Source of the DNA: Flavobacterium sp. M31R6 | Lineage (GTDB): Bacteria > Bacteroidota > Bacteroidia > Flavobacteriales > Flavobacteriaceae | Assembly: GCF_013284035.1 (NCBI RefSeq) | Contig: NZ_CP054141.1 | Span: 310,001-374,000 of the forward strand | Length of the DNA stretch: 64,000 nt | Direction: 5' to 3' | Part shown: in pieces, positions 27,014 through 35,831 of the stretch | Position numbering within the stretch: position 1 is the first letter of the stretch | How the letters are laid out: every line of letters starts with the position of its first letter | The notes under the pieces: generated by a model | Databases searched by the model: none | Told to the model about the DNA's origin: nothing | Seen by the model: only the letters and a program-made list of their open reading frames with translations | Program-made: the position numbers and the translations under genes

Positions 27014-27545
27014 AGTATTAAGACAAAATCTTACTACTACTGAAATTGAGAATTTAAGCCTAGCTATCGCCAATGAGATACTGAAGCTTCCAATTTGGAA
27101 TAAAACATATTTCCATGTTTTTTTACCCATTGAAGAGCAGAAAGAAGTCAATACCGAATTTATACTGCACCTCCTCTCTGGAAAAGACAAAGAAATTGTG
27201 ATTTCCAAAAGCGATTTTACAACTCGAGAAATGACCAATTTTCTTTTGACCGACAATACCAAAATAAAGAAAAACGAATACAACATTCCTGAACCCGTTG
27301 ATGGTCTTGAAGTTCCCGCAACAAAAATTGACGTGGTTTTTGTTCCTCTTTTGGCTTTTGACAAAAAAGGAAACCGCGTAGGTTATGGCAAAGGATTTTA
27401 TGATAAATTCCTGTCACAATGCAAACCAGAAACTATTAAAATTGGCCTGTCCTTCTTTGAACCTGAAGAACTCATTTCAGATGTTTTTGAGAGTGACGTG
27501 TTATTGGATTATTGTGTGACTCCAAATGGGGTTTATGAATTCTAG
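26982..27545 (+). CDS. 5-formyltetrahydrofolate cyclo-ligase
   Basis: A 187-aa cytosolic enzyme that uses ATP to convert 5-formyl-THF to 5,10-methenyl-THF, returning it to the active one-carbon pool. Family marks are the basic N-terminus MLKKELRQKYKVLRQ, the folate-site segment and the C-terminal nucleotide motif VPLLAFDKKGNRVGYGKGFYDKFL. Length is typical. The first 32 bp overlap the decarboxylase gene in another frame; the ATG at 26982 is the natural start because the conserved N-terminus begins there. Confidence 0.93.
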   Translation: MLKKELRQKYKVLRQNLTTTEIENLSLAIANEILKLPIWNKTYFHVFLPIEEQKEVNTEFILHLLSGKDKEIVISKSDFTTREMTNFLLTDNTKIKKNEYNIPEPVDGLEVPATKIDVVFVPLLAFDKKGNRVGYGKGFYDKFLSQCKPETIKIGLSFFEPEELISDVFESDVLLDYCVTPNGVYEF

Positions 27546-27556
27546 TTTAGAAACAG

Positions 27557-27564
27557 TAATTTTG
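27557..27564 (+). promoter_or_regulatory. Candidate -7 box of the small lipoprotein gene
   Basis: TAATTTTG matches TAnnTTTG and lies 25 bp before the ATG at 27590. No -33 box was found. Confidence 0.4.
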
Positions 27565-27589
27565 CGTTTTTAAAACCTATACTTAAATT

Positions 27590-27784
27590 ATGAAAATCTT
27601 TAAAACCCCAAGATTTACAACACAAATTCTGATTATTCTATTTGCTGTTACATTAACAAACTGCAGTGTTGGAATAGGATCAACCCATAGTTCAACCAAA
27701 ACAAAACAGGTTCCTCCAGGGCAAGCCAAAAAAATGACTGGAGAAAAAAGTGCCAAAAATCACGCTCCTGGTCATAATAAATAA
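27590..27784 (+). CDS. Small lipoprotein, 'quinol oxidase subunit 4'-like
   Basis: A 64-aa protein with a lipoprotein signal ending LTNC (Cys21 region) and a conserved polar tail VPPGQAKKMTGEKSAKNHAPGH. The VPPGQAKK-x-TG-x-x-SAK-x-x-APG pattern is shared by many small Bacteroidota lipoproteins that databases name quinol oxidase subunit 4; I know of no proof of that role. It has its own -7 box and is followed by a bidirectional terminator. Confidence 0.7.
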   Translation: MKIFKTPRFTTQILIILFAVTLTNCSVGIGSTHSSTKTKQVPPGQAKKMTGEKSAKNHAPGHNK

Positions 27785-27787
27785 AAC

Positions 27788-27828
27788 GAAAAAGAGGCAA
27801 TCTCATAAAGATCAGCCTCTTTTATTTT
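27788..27828. terminator. Bidirectional terminator
   Basis: AAAGAGGC (27791-27798) pairs with GCCTCTTT (27815-27822), with A-run before and T-run after. It lies between the convergent small-lipoprotein and lspA genes and can serve both. Confidence 0.8.
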
Positions 27829-27846
27829 TTCAAAAAAGCAAAATAA

Positions 27847-28449
27847 TTAATGTTTATGAAATGCTTTTTTGTTGAACACGATCAAAATTCCGACACCTGT
27901 TGAAATGGCCACATCGGCAACATTGAAAATAGCATTAAAAAAAGTAAAATTGCGTCCACCAAAATAAGGAATCCATTCCGGCATAGGATAATCTTTTATG
28001 AAAGGAAAATAAAACATATCGACAACTTGTCCGTTTAGCCAAGTCCCATAGGGTTTGTCTGTAAATATTGTAGCCAATTGTTGGTGGCTATCGTCAAAAA
28101 TAACACCGTAAAAAACAGAGTCAATAATGTTTCCAACTGCACCGGCCAATATCAAAGCAATAGCGACAATCAGATAATTGGAACTCTTTTTTCGTTCAAC
28201 AGCATCCCACAACCAATAACCAATTCCTGTTACGGCAAAAAGCCTAAAAACAGTTAAGATTAATTTTCCATAGGCTCCAGGAATTTTGGTACCCCAGGCC
28301 ATTCCTTCATTTTCGATAAAATGAATCTGAAACCAATTGAATACATGAACCTCTTCACCTAAAACAAAATTTGTTTTTATATATATTTTAGAAACTTGAT
28401 CGACCAATAATATAAGAGTGATGAGAAAATAAGCTTTGAGTAATGACAT
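27847..28449 (-). CDS. lspA: Lipoprotein signal peptidase (signal peptidase II)
   Basis: A 200-aa inner-membrane aspartic protease that removes signal peptides from lipidated prolipoproteins. It has four hydrophobic helices. The two catalytic aspartates are in AVGNIIDSVFYG and FNVADVAISTG. The N-terminal LVDQVSKIYIKTNF motif is typical. It is slightly longer than the E. coli enzyme because of a periplasmic loop between the catalytic helices, which is common in Bacteroidota. Several lipoproteins in this window depend on it. It sits downstream of the DksA-like gene and ileS on the same strand. Confidence 0.95.
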   Translation of the reverse strand: MSLLKAYFLITLILLVDQVSKIYIKTNFVLGEEVHVFNWFQIHFIENEGMAWGTKIPGAYGKLILTVFRLFAVTGIGYWLWDAVERKKSSNYLIVAIALILAGAVGNIIDSVFYGVIFDDSHQQLATIFTDKPYGTWLNGQVVDMFYFPFIKDYPMPEWIPYFGGRNFTFFNAIFNVADVAISTGVGILIVFNKKAFHKH

Positions 28450-28488
28450 TTTTAAATTTTTAAAGGCGTAAAAGTAATAAATTAACCA

Positions 28489-28516
28489 AAAAAAACGCTC
28501 CCAAAGGAGCGTTAAT
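28489..28516 (-). terminator. Hairpin terminator after the DksA-like gene
   Basis: ACGCTCC / GGAGCGT stem with an A-run on the + strand (U-tract on the minus transcript). It lies 19 bp past the stop at 28535. Confidence 0.6.
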
Positions 28517-28534
28517 TATTGAATGATAAGACAT

Positions 28535-28915
28535 TTATCTTTGTAAGTTTTTTGCCTCGATGCTCATTGTGGCATGAGGAACGATTTTTAGTCTTTCTTT
28601 TCCGATTAATTTTCCTGTGATTCTACAAACCCCGTAGGTTTTGTTTTCTACACGGAATAATGCATTCTTTAAATCTCGTATAAACTTTTCTTGACGAATC
28701 GCCAATTGTGAGTTTGCTTCTTTAGACATGATTTCGCTACCTTCTTCAAATGCTTTAAACGTTGGAGATGTATCATCCGTACCATTGTTAAGGTCATTCA
28801 TGTAGGCGCTTTTAATCAAATCTAAATCGGCTTGAGCCTTTACGATTTTAATCTGAATGATTTCCTTAAACTCTGCTAAATCAGCGTCAGAGTATCTTGC
28901 AACTTCATCTACCAT
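28535..28915 (-). CDS. DksA/TraR-family protein with a reduced zinc finger
   Basis: A 126-aa protein with an N-terminal coiled-coil (about residues 10-85) and a C-terminal DksA-type globular end, YGVCRITGKLIGKERLKIVPHATMSIEAK. Classical DksA has four zinc cysteines; here only the first remains. The same reduced motif is usual in Flavobacteriia, so zinc is probably not bound in the standard way. DksA-like proteins enter the secondary channel of RNA polymerase and tune transcription, often with ppGpp; that role here is inferred. It follows ileS by 4 bp, so the two are co-transcribed. Confidence 0.88.
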   Translation of the reverse strand: MVDEVARYSDADLAEFKEIIQIKIVKAQADLDLIKSAYMNDLNNGTDDTSPTFKAFEEGSEIMSKEANSQLAIRQEKFIRDLKNALFRVENKTYGVCRITGKLIGKERLKIVPHATMSIEAKNLQR

Positions 28916-28919
28916 AATA

Positions 28920-31900
28920 CTAATTTTTTGTAATTGTTATTTTTGTTGTTATTCCATCAAAGTCAATTTCCGTGCCAAACTCTATAATTTCCTCAAAAAC
29001 AAGGGTTTCTGTCAAAGTTTCTGATTTAATATAGTCCTCATTGGCCTTTACTGCTGTTTCCAAAGTATCATTATTTTGCAAATGAACTTTAATTTTATCA
29101 GTCACTTCAAATCCTGTATCTTTTCGGATATTTTGAATTCTGTTCACCAATTCTCTTGCAATTCCTTCTTGTTTCAGCTCGGGAGAAATTGTAATATCCA
29201 ACGCAACTGTTATTCCGTTTGAATTGGCAACCAACCATCCTTCGATATCTTGTGATGATATTTCTACATCTTCTAGTGATAAAATTACACTATTTCCCGC
29301 AATTACAATGGTTAACGAACCTTCCTTGTCAAATTGTGAGATTTGTTCTGTAGTCAATTTTTGTATCTCTTTGGAAATCAATCCCATATCTTTTCCGAAG
29401 CGAGGTCCTAGAGCTTTAAAATTTGGTTTTATTTGTTTAATCAAAATCCCGGAAGCATCGTCCAAAAGTACGATTTCTTTCACGTTTACTTCCGCTTTTA
29501 TTAAGTCTGAAACCGCTTCGATTTCGAGTCTTTGATTCTCGTCAAGTACCGGAATCATTACCTTTTGCAGTGGTTGGCGCACTTTAATCATCTCCTTTTT
29601 TCTTAGTGATAAGACAAGTGATGAAATGGTCTGCGCTTTCTGCATTTTGCTCTCTAACATTTTATTAACATACTTTTCAACTGAAACAGGGAATTGAGCC
29701 AAATGTACAGACTCAAAATTTTCTGTTTGTGTTGCTTTTGTCAGGTCTCTGTAAAGGGAGTCCATAAAGAACGGAGCGATTGGAGCACTTAATTTGCTGA
29801 TCGTTAGCAAACAAGTATAAAGCGTTTGATAAGCAGCGATTTTGTCTTGTGCATATTCTCCTTTCCAGAAACGACGACGACATAAACGAACGTACCAGTT
29901 ACTTAAATTTTCCTGAACAAATTCGGATATCGCACGAGCCGCTTTTGTAGGCTCATAATCGTCATAATACCCATCTACATCAGCAATTAAAGTATTCAAT
30001 TCCGAAATAATCCATTGGTCTATTTCAGGTCTTTCGTTTACTGGAATTTCAGCTTCAGCATATTTAAATCCGTCAATATTGGCATACAAACTGAAGAATG
30101 AATAGGTGTTGTACAACGTTCCAAAGAACTTACGACGCACCTCAGCAATTCCTTCTAAATCGAATTTTAAGTTATCCCAAGGATTCGCATTGGAAATCAT
30201 ATACCAACGTGTGGCATCTGGACCGTATTCTTTTAAAGTTTCAAAAGGATCGGCTGCATTACCCAAACGTTTGGACATTTTTTGTCCATTTTTGTCTAGA
30301 ACTAATCCGTTTGAGACTACATTTTTATAGGCAATTTTATCAAAAACCAAAGTTCCAATAGCGTGTAACGTATAGAACCAACCACGAGTTTGATCTACAC
30401 CTTCAGCAATAAAATTCGCAGGAAAATCTTTGTTTTCGTCTATTTTTTCTTTGTTTTCAAATGGATAATGCCATTGAGCATAAGGCATCGCTCCTGAATC
30501 AAACCAAACGTCTATCAAATCGGCCTCACGCTTCATCGCTTTCCCTGAAGCAGAAACTAACGTAATTTGATCAACCACATTTTTATGCAAATCAATCAAA
30601 TCATAATTTTCCTCAGACATGTTTCCAATCTCGAATCCTTTGAATGGATTTTCAACTTGAACACCAGCCTGAACTGCTTTTTCAATTTCGTTGTATAATT
30701 CCTCAACCGATCCAACCAGTATTTCTTCGGTTCCGTCTTCGGATCTCCAAATAGGCAATGGAATTCCCCAAAAACGAGAACGAGATAAATTCCAGTCGTT
30801 GGCGTTTTTCAACCAATTCCCAAAACGTCCTTCACCAGTTGCTTTTGGCTTCCAGTTGATGGTTTCGTTCAAGTCAAACATACGGTCTCTAACCTCGGTG
30901 ATTTTTATAAACCAAGAATCCAAAGGATAGTATAAAATTGGCGTATCAGTTCTCCAGCAATGTGGGTAACTGTGAACGTATTTCTCTACTTTAAATGCTT
31001 TATTTTCTTCTTTTAATTGAATGGCAATCTCTACATCAATAGAACGTTCTGGAGCATCTCCATCTGCAGCAGTATAATATTCATTCTTAACATATTTACC
31101 AGAATATTGTCCTAAGCCTTGGATAAATTTCCCTTGTAAATTCACTAATGGAACTGGGTTTTCATTTTCATCCAATACTAACATTGGCGGCACTTCGGGA
31201 GTAGCTTCTTTGGCTACTTTGGCGTCATCCGCTCCAAAAGTTGGGGCTGTGTGCACAATTCCTGTACCGTCTTCAGTCGTAACAAAATCTCCTGAAATTA
31301 CTCTAAAAGCATTTTCTGGATTTTGGTATGGCAAAACAAAAGGCAATAATTGTTCATAACGAATACCAACTAAATCGGCACCTTTACATTCGGCAAGTAT
31401 GTGAAATGGTATTTTTTTGTCTCCCTCTTTAAAATTTTCAAAATCAGAAGCATCGGTACTTTCAAAAAATCCTTTCCCAAATTGTTTTCCAACAAGATTT
31501 TTAGCCAAAATCACATTGGATGGACGGAAAGTATATTGATTGAATGTTTTAACCAAAACATATTCTATCCTAGGCCCAACTGTCAAAGCGGTATTACTTG
31601 GTAAAGTCCAAGGTGTGGTCGTCCAAGCTAAGAAATGGATTTCATTCAAATCCAGTCTCTCAAACTTATAATGCTTTAAATTATTAGAACTGATATAGTT
31701 ATAAAAAGTATTGAAAACCAATTCTTTTTGATCTTCTAAAACTTTGAACTGAGCAACAACCGTTGTGTCGGTTACATCTCTGTAACTTCCGGGTTGGTTC
31801 ACCTCATGTGAGCTCAAACCTGTTCCCGCTTTTGGTGAATATGGCTGAATGGTGTAACCCTTGTACATCAAATCCTTATTGTAGATTTGTTTCAACAACC

Positions 31901-32387
31901 ACCAAACCGATTCCATGTATTTGGATTTGTAAGTCACATACGGGTCTTCCATATCAACCCAATATCCCATTTTTTCGGTCAGGTCATTCCATACATCGGT
32001 ATAACGCATTACGGTTTTCTTACACGCTTCGTTATACTCCTCTACAGTTATTTTCTTTCCAATATCTTCTTTGGTGATTCCAAGTTCTTTTTCTGTACCC
32101 AATTCCACAGGTAAACCGTGGGTATCCCAACCAGCTTTACGCTTTACTTGAAATCCTTTTTGGGTTTTATATCTGCAAAAAATATCTTTAATCGCACGTG
32201 CCATTACGTGGTGAATTCCAGGCAATCCATTAGCCGAAGGTGGTCCTTCAAAAAACACGAAAGGCTCATTTCCTTCTCGAGTGGTCACACTTTTCTCAAA
32301 AATGTTTTTTTCCTTCCAAAAATCCAGCACTTCTGACGCCACTGTTGGCAAGTCAAGTCCTTTGTATTCAGTAAATTTTGTACTCAT
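28920..32387 (-). CDS. ileS: Isoleucyl-tRNA synthetase, IleRS2 type with GIHH motif
   Basis: An 1155-aa class I tRNA synthetase. It has the Rossmann core, the editing (CP1) insertion with AWTTTPWTLPSNTALTVG and DGTGIVHTAPTFG, and KMSKR at residues 703-707. The long C-terminal part ending in ISPELKQEGIARELVNRIQN marks the eukaryote-like IleRS2 class. The HIGH-type motif reads GIHH at residues 57-60 (NGLPGIHHV) instead of HxGH: first and third residues are swapped. This swap is known from mupirocin hyper-resistant IleRS2 enzymes. Confidence 0.96.
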   Translation of the reverse strand: MSTKFTEYKGLDLPTVASEVLDFWKEKNIFEKSVTTREGNEPFVFFEGPPSANGLPGIHHVMARAIKDIFCRYKTQKGFQVKRKAGWDTHGLPVELGTEKELGITKEDIGKKITVEEYNEACKKTVMRYTDVWNDLTEKMGYWVDMEDPYVTYKSKYMESVWWLLKQIYNKDLMYKGYTIQPYSPKAGTGLSSHEVNQPGSYRDVTDTTVVAQFKVLEDQKELVFNTFYNYISSNNLKHYKFERLDLNEIHFLAWTTTPWTLPSNTALTVGPRIEYVLVKTFNQYTFRPSNVILAKNLVGKQFGKGFFESTDASDFENFKEGDKKIPFHILAECKGADLVGIRYEQLLPFVLPYQNPENAFRVISGDFVTTEDGTGIVHTAPTFGADDAKVAKEATPEVPPMLVLDENENPVPLVNLQGKFIQGLGQYSGKYVKNEYYTAADGDAPERSIDVEIAIQLKEENKAFKVEKYVHSYPHCWRTDTPILYYPLDSWFIKITEVRDRMFDLNETINWKPKATGEGRFGNWLKNANDWNLSRSRFWGIPLPIWRSEDGTEEILVGSVEELYNEIEKAVQAGVQVENPFKGFEIGNMSEENYDLIDLHKNVVDQITLVSASGKAMKREADLIDVWFDSGAMPYAQWHYPFENKEKIDENKDFPANFIAEGVDQTRGWFYTLHAIGTLVFDKIAYKNVVSNGLVLDKNGQKMSKRLGNAADPFETLKEYGPDATRWYMISNANPWDNLKFDLEGIAEVRRKFFGTLYNTYSFFSLYANIDGFKYAEAEIPVNERPEIDQWIISELNTLIADVDGYYDDYEPTKAARAISEFVQENLSNWYVRLCRRRFWKGEYAQDKIAAYQTLYTCLLTISKLSAPIAPFFMDSLYRDLTKATQTENFESVHLAQFPVSVEKYVNKMLESKMQKAQTISSLVLSLRKKEMIKVRQPLQKVMIPVLDENQRLEIEAVSDLIKAEVNVKEIVLLDDASGILIKQIKPNFKALGPRFGKDMGLISKEIQKLTTEQISQFDKEGSLTIVIAGNSVILSLEDVEISSQDIEGWLVANSNGITVALDITISPELKQEGIARELVNRIQNIRKDTGFEVTDKIKVHLQNNDTLETAVKANEDYIKSETLTETLVFEEIIEFGTEIDFDGITTKITITKN

Positions 32388-32581
32388 TTTATCCTTTTCT
32401 TAATCGTGGTGCGAAAGTAAGAAATTTTAAAATAAAAAGGCAATGAGCATAAGTAAAAGTTACTCTTAGTTATTTTTTGTTTATCAAGCCATTATTTAAG
32501 CCCTTAAATTATTAAAAAAATAAGTCCAATAAATTCATGCAAAGCAGTTTAGAGATTAAAAACAGGTAATTATACGCGCAT

Positions 32582-32608
32582 TTGATTTTTAAAATATTTG
32601 TACGTTTG
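32582..32608 (+). promoter_or_regulatory. Promoter of the eCIS operon
   Basis: TTG at 32582-32584, a 16-bp spacer and TACGTTTG at 32601-32608 resemble the Flavobacterium consensus (spacer one base short). It lies 36 bp upstream of the first eCIS ATG and is the only good candidate I see at the head of the 23-kb gene block. Confidence 0.5.
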
Positions 32609-32644
32609 ATGCTCTTAATCAGTAAGTTAATAAATTTAAACAGA

Positions 32645-33319
32645 ATGAATTTAGCTAAAATACTTGACAAACTTTCCAAGAAAATAACTTCTGAAATTAC
32701 TGCATCAAATAATGGAGTTATAGTAAGTATCGAGCTAACAAATGTTGCCACTTTGAATGATGGTGATGAATTTTTACAAGAAAAATCTTCGATGATTCTT
32801 TCCATAGTAAATATTGAAGAAGATAAAACGCTAAAAAATCAAACTTTATACAAAGAATATCCAGGAAATGGCAACTCCATTGAGAAATATAAAAAGCCTA
32901 CCCAAAACTTGATTTTGTCCCTATTGTTTACCTCCTATAATAAAAACCAAAACAAATATGCCGAAGGGTTAGATAAATTAGAATACATTATTAAATGCCT
33001 GCAAAACAACAACGTGTTTTATTATGATAATACCAATTTTTTTGAACAGACCGAAGTCTCCGAAAATCAAGCTAAATCAATGAATAAAATTATTCTCGAC
33101 TTAGTCAGTTTAAAGTCGGAGCAACTCAACCAAATGTGGTCTTATTTAGGAAGCAAATACATGCCCTCTGTATTGTACTCCATGCGATTGATACGTGTTC
33201 AAAACGAAAATAACCTACCAACAGATCCAGTCATCGATAAAGCAAAAGTTCAACTTTGGACTAATGACAAAAGTGATATAGCGGGAGAAATAGAAGCCAG
33301 TTCATTCCTGTTAGAATAA
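32645..33319 (+). CDS. eCIS cap/terminator protein (DUF4255, Pvc16-like)
   Basis: A 224-aa protein with the DUF4255 layout: N-terminal helix LAKILDKLSKKI, central strands with KPTQNLILSLLFTSYNKNQNKYAEGLDKLEYIIKCLQ and C-terminal LWSYLG-type segment MWSYLGSKYMPSVLYSMRLIRVQ. In PVC, Afp and AlgoCIS particles this family closes the distal end of the tube and sheath and sets their end. The ATG at 32645 is chosen; the longer frame begins at a TTG inside the promoter's -33 box. It is the first gene of the eCIS block. Confidence 0.85.
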   Translation: MNLAKILDKLSKKITSEITASNNGVIVSIELTNVATLNDGDEFLQEKSSMILSIVNIEEDKTLKNQTLYKEYPGNGNSIEKYKKPTQNLILSLLFTSYNKNQNKYAEGLDKLEYIIKCLQNNNVFYYDNTNFFEQTEVSENQAKSMNKIILDLVSLKSEQLNQMWSYLGSKYMPSVLYSMRLIRVQNENNLPTDPVIDKAKVQLWTNDKSDIAGEIEASSFLLE

Positions 33320-33365
33320 AAAAACTTAGCATTCCAGCAAATTAAGAACCAATAAATATAAAGTC

Positions 33366-35321
33366 ATGAATATTAGCTCTATTAAAACACCTGGGGTATA
33401 CATCAATGAGATTGACGCATTCCCGCCTTCTGTTGCTCAAGTAGCCACTGCCGTACCTGCATTTGTAGGCTTTACAGAAAATGCTCCTACCCCTAATATT
33501 GTCACTAGGGTATCTTCCTTTTTAGAATTTCAACAACTTTATGGAGGGGCACCTCAACCTACGGGAATTACAGTCGACTTAGATGCTAATTCCTTGCCTA
33601 CCGATAACTGTACTGTCGCTGAAAGTAAATTCAAACTCTACAATAGTTTGCAACTTTTTTATGCTAATGGTGGAGGAGAATGCTACATTCAATCCATTGG
33701 TTTGTATACAGATGCACCCGCTTTTGATGCTGGTACAAAAACCAAATTCATTACAGGTGTTGCGGCTATTGAAAAATTCGACGAACCTACCTTGCTCCTG
33801 TTTCCAGATGCTGTGAATCTTGCCTTTACAGATCTTGGTGAAGTCCAAAAACAAGCCTTAATGCAGTGTCAAAAACTAATGGATCGATTTGTCATTATGG
33901 ATGTAAAATATGATAAAGCAAAAACTCCAATTAAAGACAACGAAGATTTTAGAGATGGTATTGGAACCAATAATCTAAAATATGGAGCGGCTTATTACCC
34001 ATATCTGAATTGCAATTTCCCACAAGCTTTTAGATTGTCAGACATCAATACGGCATTGGCACCATCTGGCGGTTTCAAACAATTTTTTCCGAATGATAAC
34101 GATCTTAAAACAAACATCACTTCTTTTGAAAGCCTTCATACAGATGTTTCTGGTCTAAAAACAACTAGCACAGCCGCAATCACAGCTAATAAATTACTGG
34201 ATTGGACTCCTACAGTAAATGCAACAAAACTAAATGCTAATTTAACAAAAAGCTGGAATCTCATCAAAGTGTTTGCTAAACCAAACGATTTTACAAACCC
34301 AAAATTAGTAACCTATACCAATGCCGATTTAGTATCTATTTCTTTGAAACCAGTAGTTCAAAAATTAATTGATTTCAGGAAAGCGTATGAGAAATTAATA
34401 AAACCAGATGGTATTACTTTAGTTACTGCATTAGCATTAACCATAAATGATGGCGATTTTAATGGTAATTGGGGTTCCATTTCTGCAATTACAGAATCTC
34501 CAGTAAACGAATACGATGGCAAATTGAGTAACTTAATTCCTGTTGCCGGTCCAGTTCCAGCCCATAATGAACCCGATTTTGTAAAAATTCAAGCCGAACT
34601 CAACAAATTACACACTTTAGTGGTAAACACATTAGACACTGCCGTAAATGCAGTTTACAAATACGAATTGGTTCAGGAAAATAACCTCATCGCACAAATG
34701 CCAATTTATGGAAGTATTGTTTCCAAATTATCCCAAAGCATGAATACCGTTCCTCCAAGTGGTGCCATAGCGGGTATTTATGCCCAAACCGACGGCACAA
34801 GAGGCGTTTGGAAAGCACCCGCCAATGTGAGCATCAACGGAATCATTGGACTAACCAGAGACATCAATGACCTTGACCAAGAGCCCATGAATATTCATGA
34901 AACCGGAAAATCGATCAACGCAATTCGCAAATTTACAGGCAAAGGATTTTTGGTTTGGGGAGCACGCACACTCGATGGAAACAGTAATGATTGGCGCTAT
35001 GTCAATGTGAGACGTCTTGCCAACATGATTGAAGAGTCTGTGAAAAAAGCCTGTATGCGTTATGTATTTGAGCCCAATGTTTCTCAAACTTGGGTGAATG
35101 TAAAAGGGATGATCGAAAATTACCTGACTTCGATTTGGAATGATGGTGCATTGGCTGGAGCCAAACCAGAGCATGCCTTTTTTGTCGCTGTGGGAATTAA
35201 CCAAACAATGACTGCTCAAGATATTCTTGAAGGGCGATTGATTGTAAAAGTAGGTTATGCTCCATCGAGACCCGCGGAGTTTATCATTCTTGAATTCAAA
35301 CAAATGCAACAAAAATCGTAA
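33366..35321 (+). CDS. eCIS contractile sheath protein
   Basis: A 651-aa tail sheath protein. The N-terminus (KTPGVYINEIDAFPPSVAQVATAVPAFVGFTE) and C-terminus (IWNDGALAGAKPEHAFFVAVG, GRLIVKVGYAPSRPAEFIILEF) are classic sheath core. The core motif RGVWKAPANVSINGIIGL starts near residue 475. Between about residues 215 and 465 lies a long variable insertion that most sheaths of about 350-500 aa lack; it is probably displayed on the outside. Only one sheath gene is present, whereas PVC and Afp carry three. The leader AAATATAAAGTC precedes the ATG. Confidence 0.93.
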   Translation: MNISSIKTPGVYINEIDAFPPSVAQVATAVPAFVGFTENAPTPNIVTRVSSFLEFQQLYGGAPQPTGITVDLDANSLPTDNCTVAESKFKLYNSLQLFYANGGGECYIQSIGLYTDAPAFDAGTKTKFITGVAAIEKFDEPTLLLFPDAVNLAFTDLGEVQKQALMQCQKLMDRFVIMDVKYDKAKTPIKDNEDFRDGIGTNNLKYGAAYYPYLNCNFPQAFRLSDINTALAPSGGFKQFFPNDNDLKTNITSFESLHTDVSGLKTTSTAAITANKLLDWTPTVNATKLNANLTKSWNLIKVFAKPNDFTNPKLVTYTNADLVSISLKPVVQKLIDFRKAYEKLIKPDGITLVTALALTINDGDFNGNWGSISAITESPVNEYDGKLSNLIPVAGPVPAHNEPDFVKIQAELNKLHTLVVNTLDTAVNAVYKYELVQENNLIAQMPIYGSIVSKLSQSMNTVPPSGAIAGIYAQTDGTRGVWKAPANVSINGIIGLTRDINDLDQEPMNIHETGKSINAIRKFTGKGFLVWGARTLDGNSNDWRYVNVRRLANMIEESVKKACMRYVFEPNVSQTWVNVKGMIENYLTSIWNDGALAGAKPEHAFFVAVGINQTMTAQDILEGRLIVKVGYAPSRPAEFIILEFKQMQQKS

Positions 35322-35386
35322 GCTCCCATAAAGAGAATGATTCGAAAAAATAATATTTAGTAACTAACATTTAAAAATATAAAGTT

Positions 35387-35827
35387 ATGCCTAATACAGA
35401 TTTTCCTATCCCAAAGTTCCATTTTAGCGTAGAATGGGGCGGTACAAAAATAGCTTTCACCGAGGTTTCCGGTCTAAATAAAGAAATGGACGTTATAGAG
35501 CACCGTGTGGGGTCTAGTCCAGAGTTCTTCAAGAAAAAAATGCCCGGTTTGCAAAAATTAAGCAACATTTCACTCAAAAGAGGTGTTTTTGCAGGCGACA
35601 ATGAATTTTATCAATGGTACAATACAGTCGCGATGAATACTGTCGAAAGACGTAACATCACAATTTCGCTCTTGAACGAAAATCATACTCCCGTGGTAGT
35701 TTGGAAAGTAAAAGATTGTTTCATTGTTTCCTTAAAATGCTCAGACATGAAAGCTGATGCAAACGAAGCTGCAATAGATACAGTCGAGATTGCCAACCAC
35801 GGATTTACGATGGAACACGTAGCTTAA
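35387..35827 (+). CDS. eCIS inner tube protein 1 (Pvc1-like)
   Basis: A 146-aa tail tube protein that stacks in hexamers to form the channel inside the sheath. Typical marks are the N-terminal FHFSVEWGGTKIAFTEVSGL, then IEHRVGSSPEFFKKKMPGLQKLSNISLKRGVF and the C-terminal VEIANHGFTMEH. It is the canonical major tube subunit; the strong A-rich leader AAAATATAAAGTT right before its ATG fits high expression. It is 65 bp after the sheath. Confidence 0.92.
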   Translation: MPNTDFPIPKFHFSVEWGGTKIAFTEVSGLNKEMDVIEHRVGSSPEFFKKKMPGLQKLSNISLKRGVFAGDNEFYQWYNTVAMNTVERRNITISLLNENHTPVVVWKVKDCFIVSLKCSDMKADANEAAIDTVEIANHGFTMEHVA

Positions 35828-35831
35828 TGTT

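Noticed and set aside
34851..35312. 153-codon minus-strand frame in the sheath gene
   Set aside because: It covers the conserved sheath C-terminus antisense and looks like no known protein.
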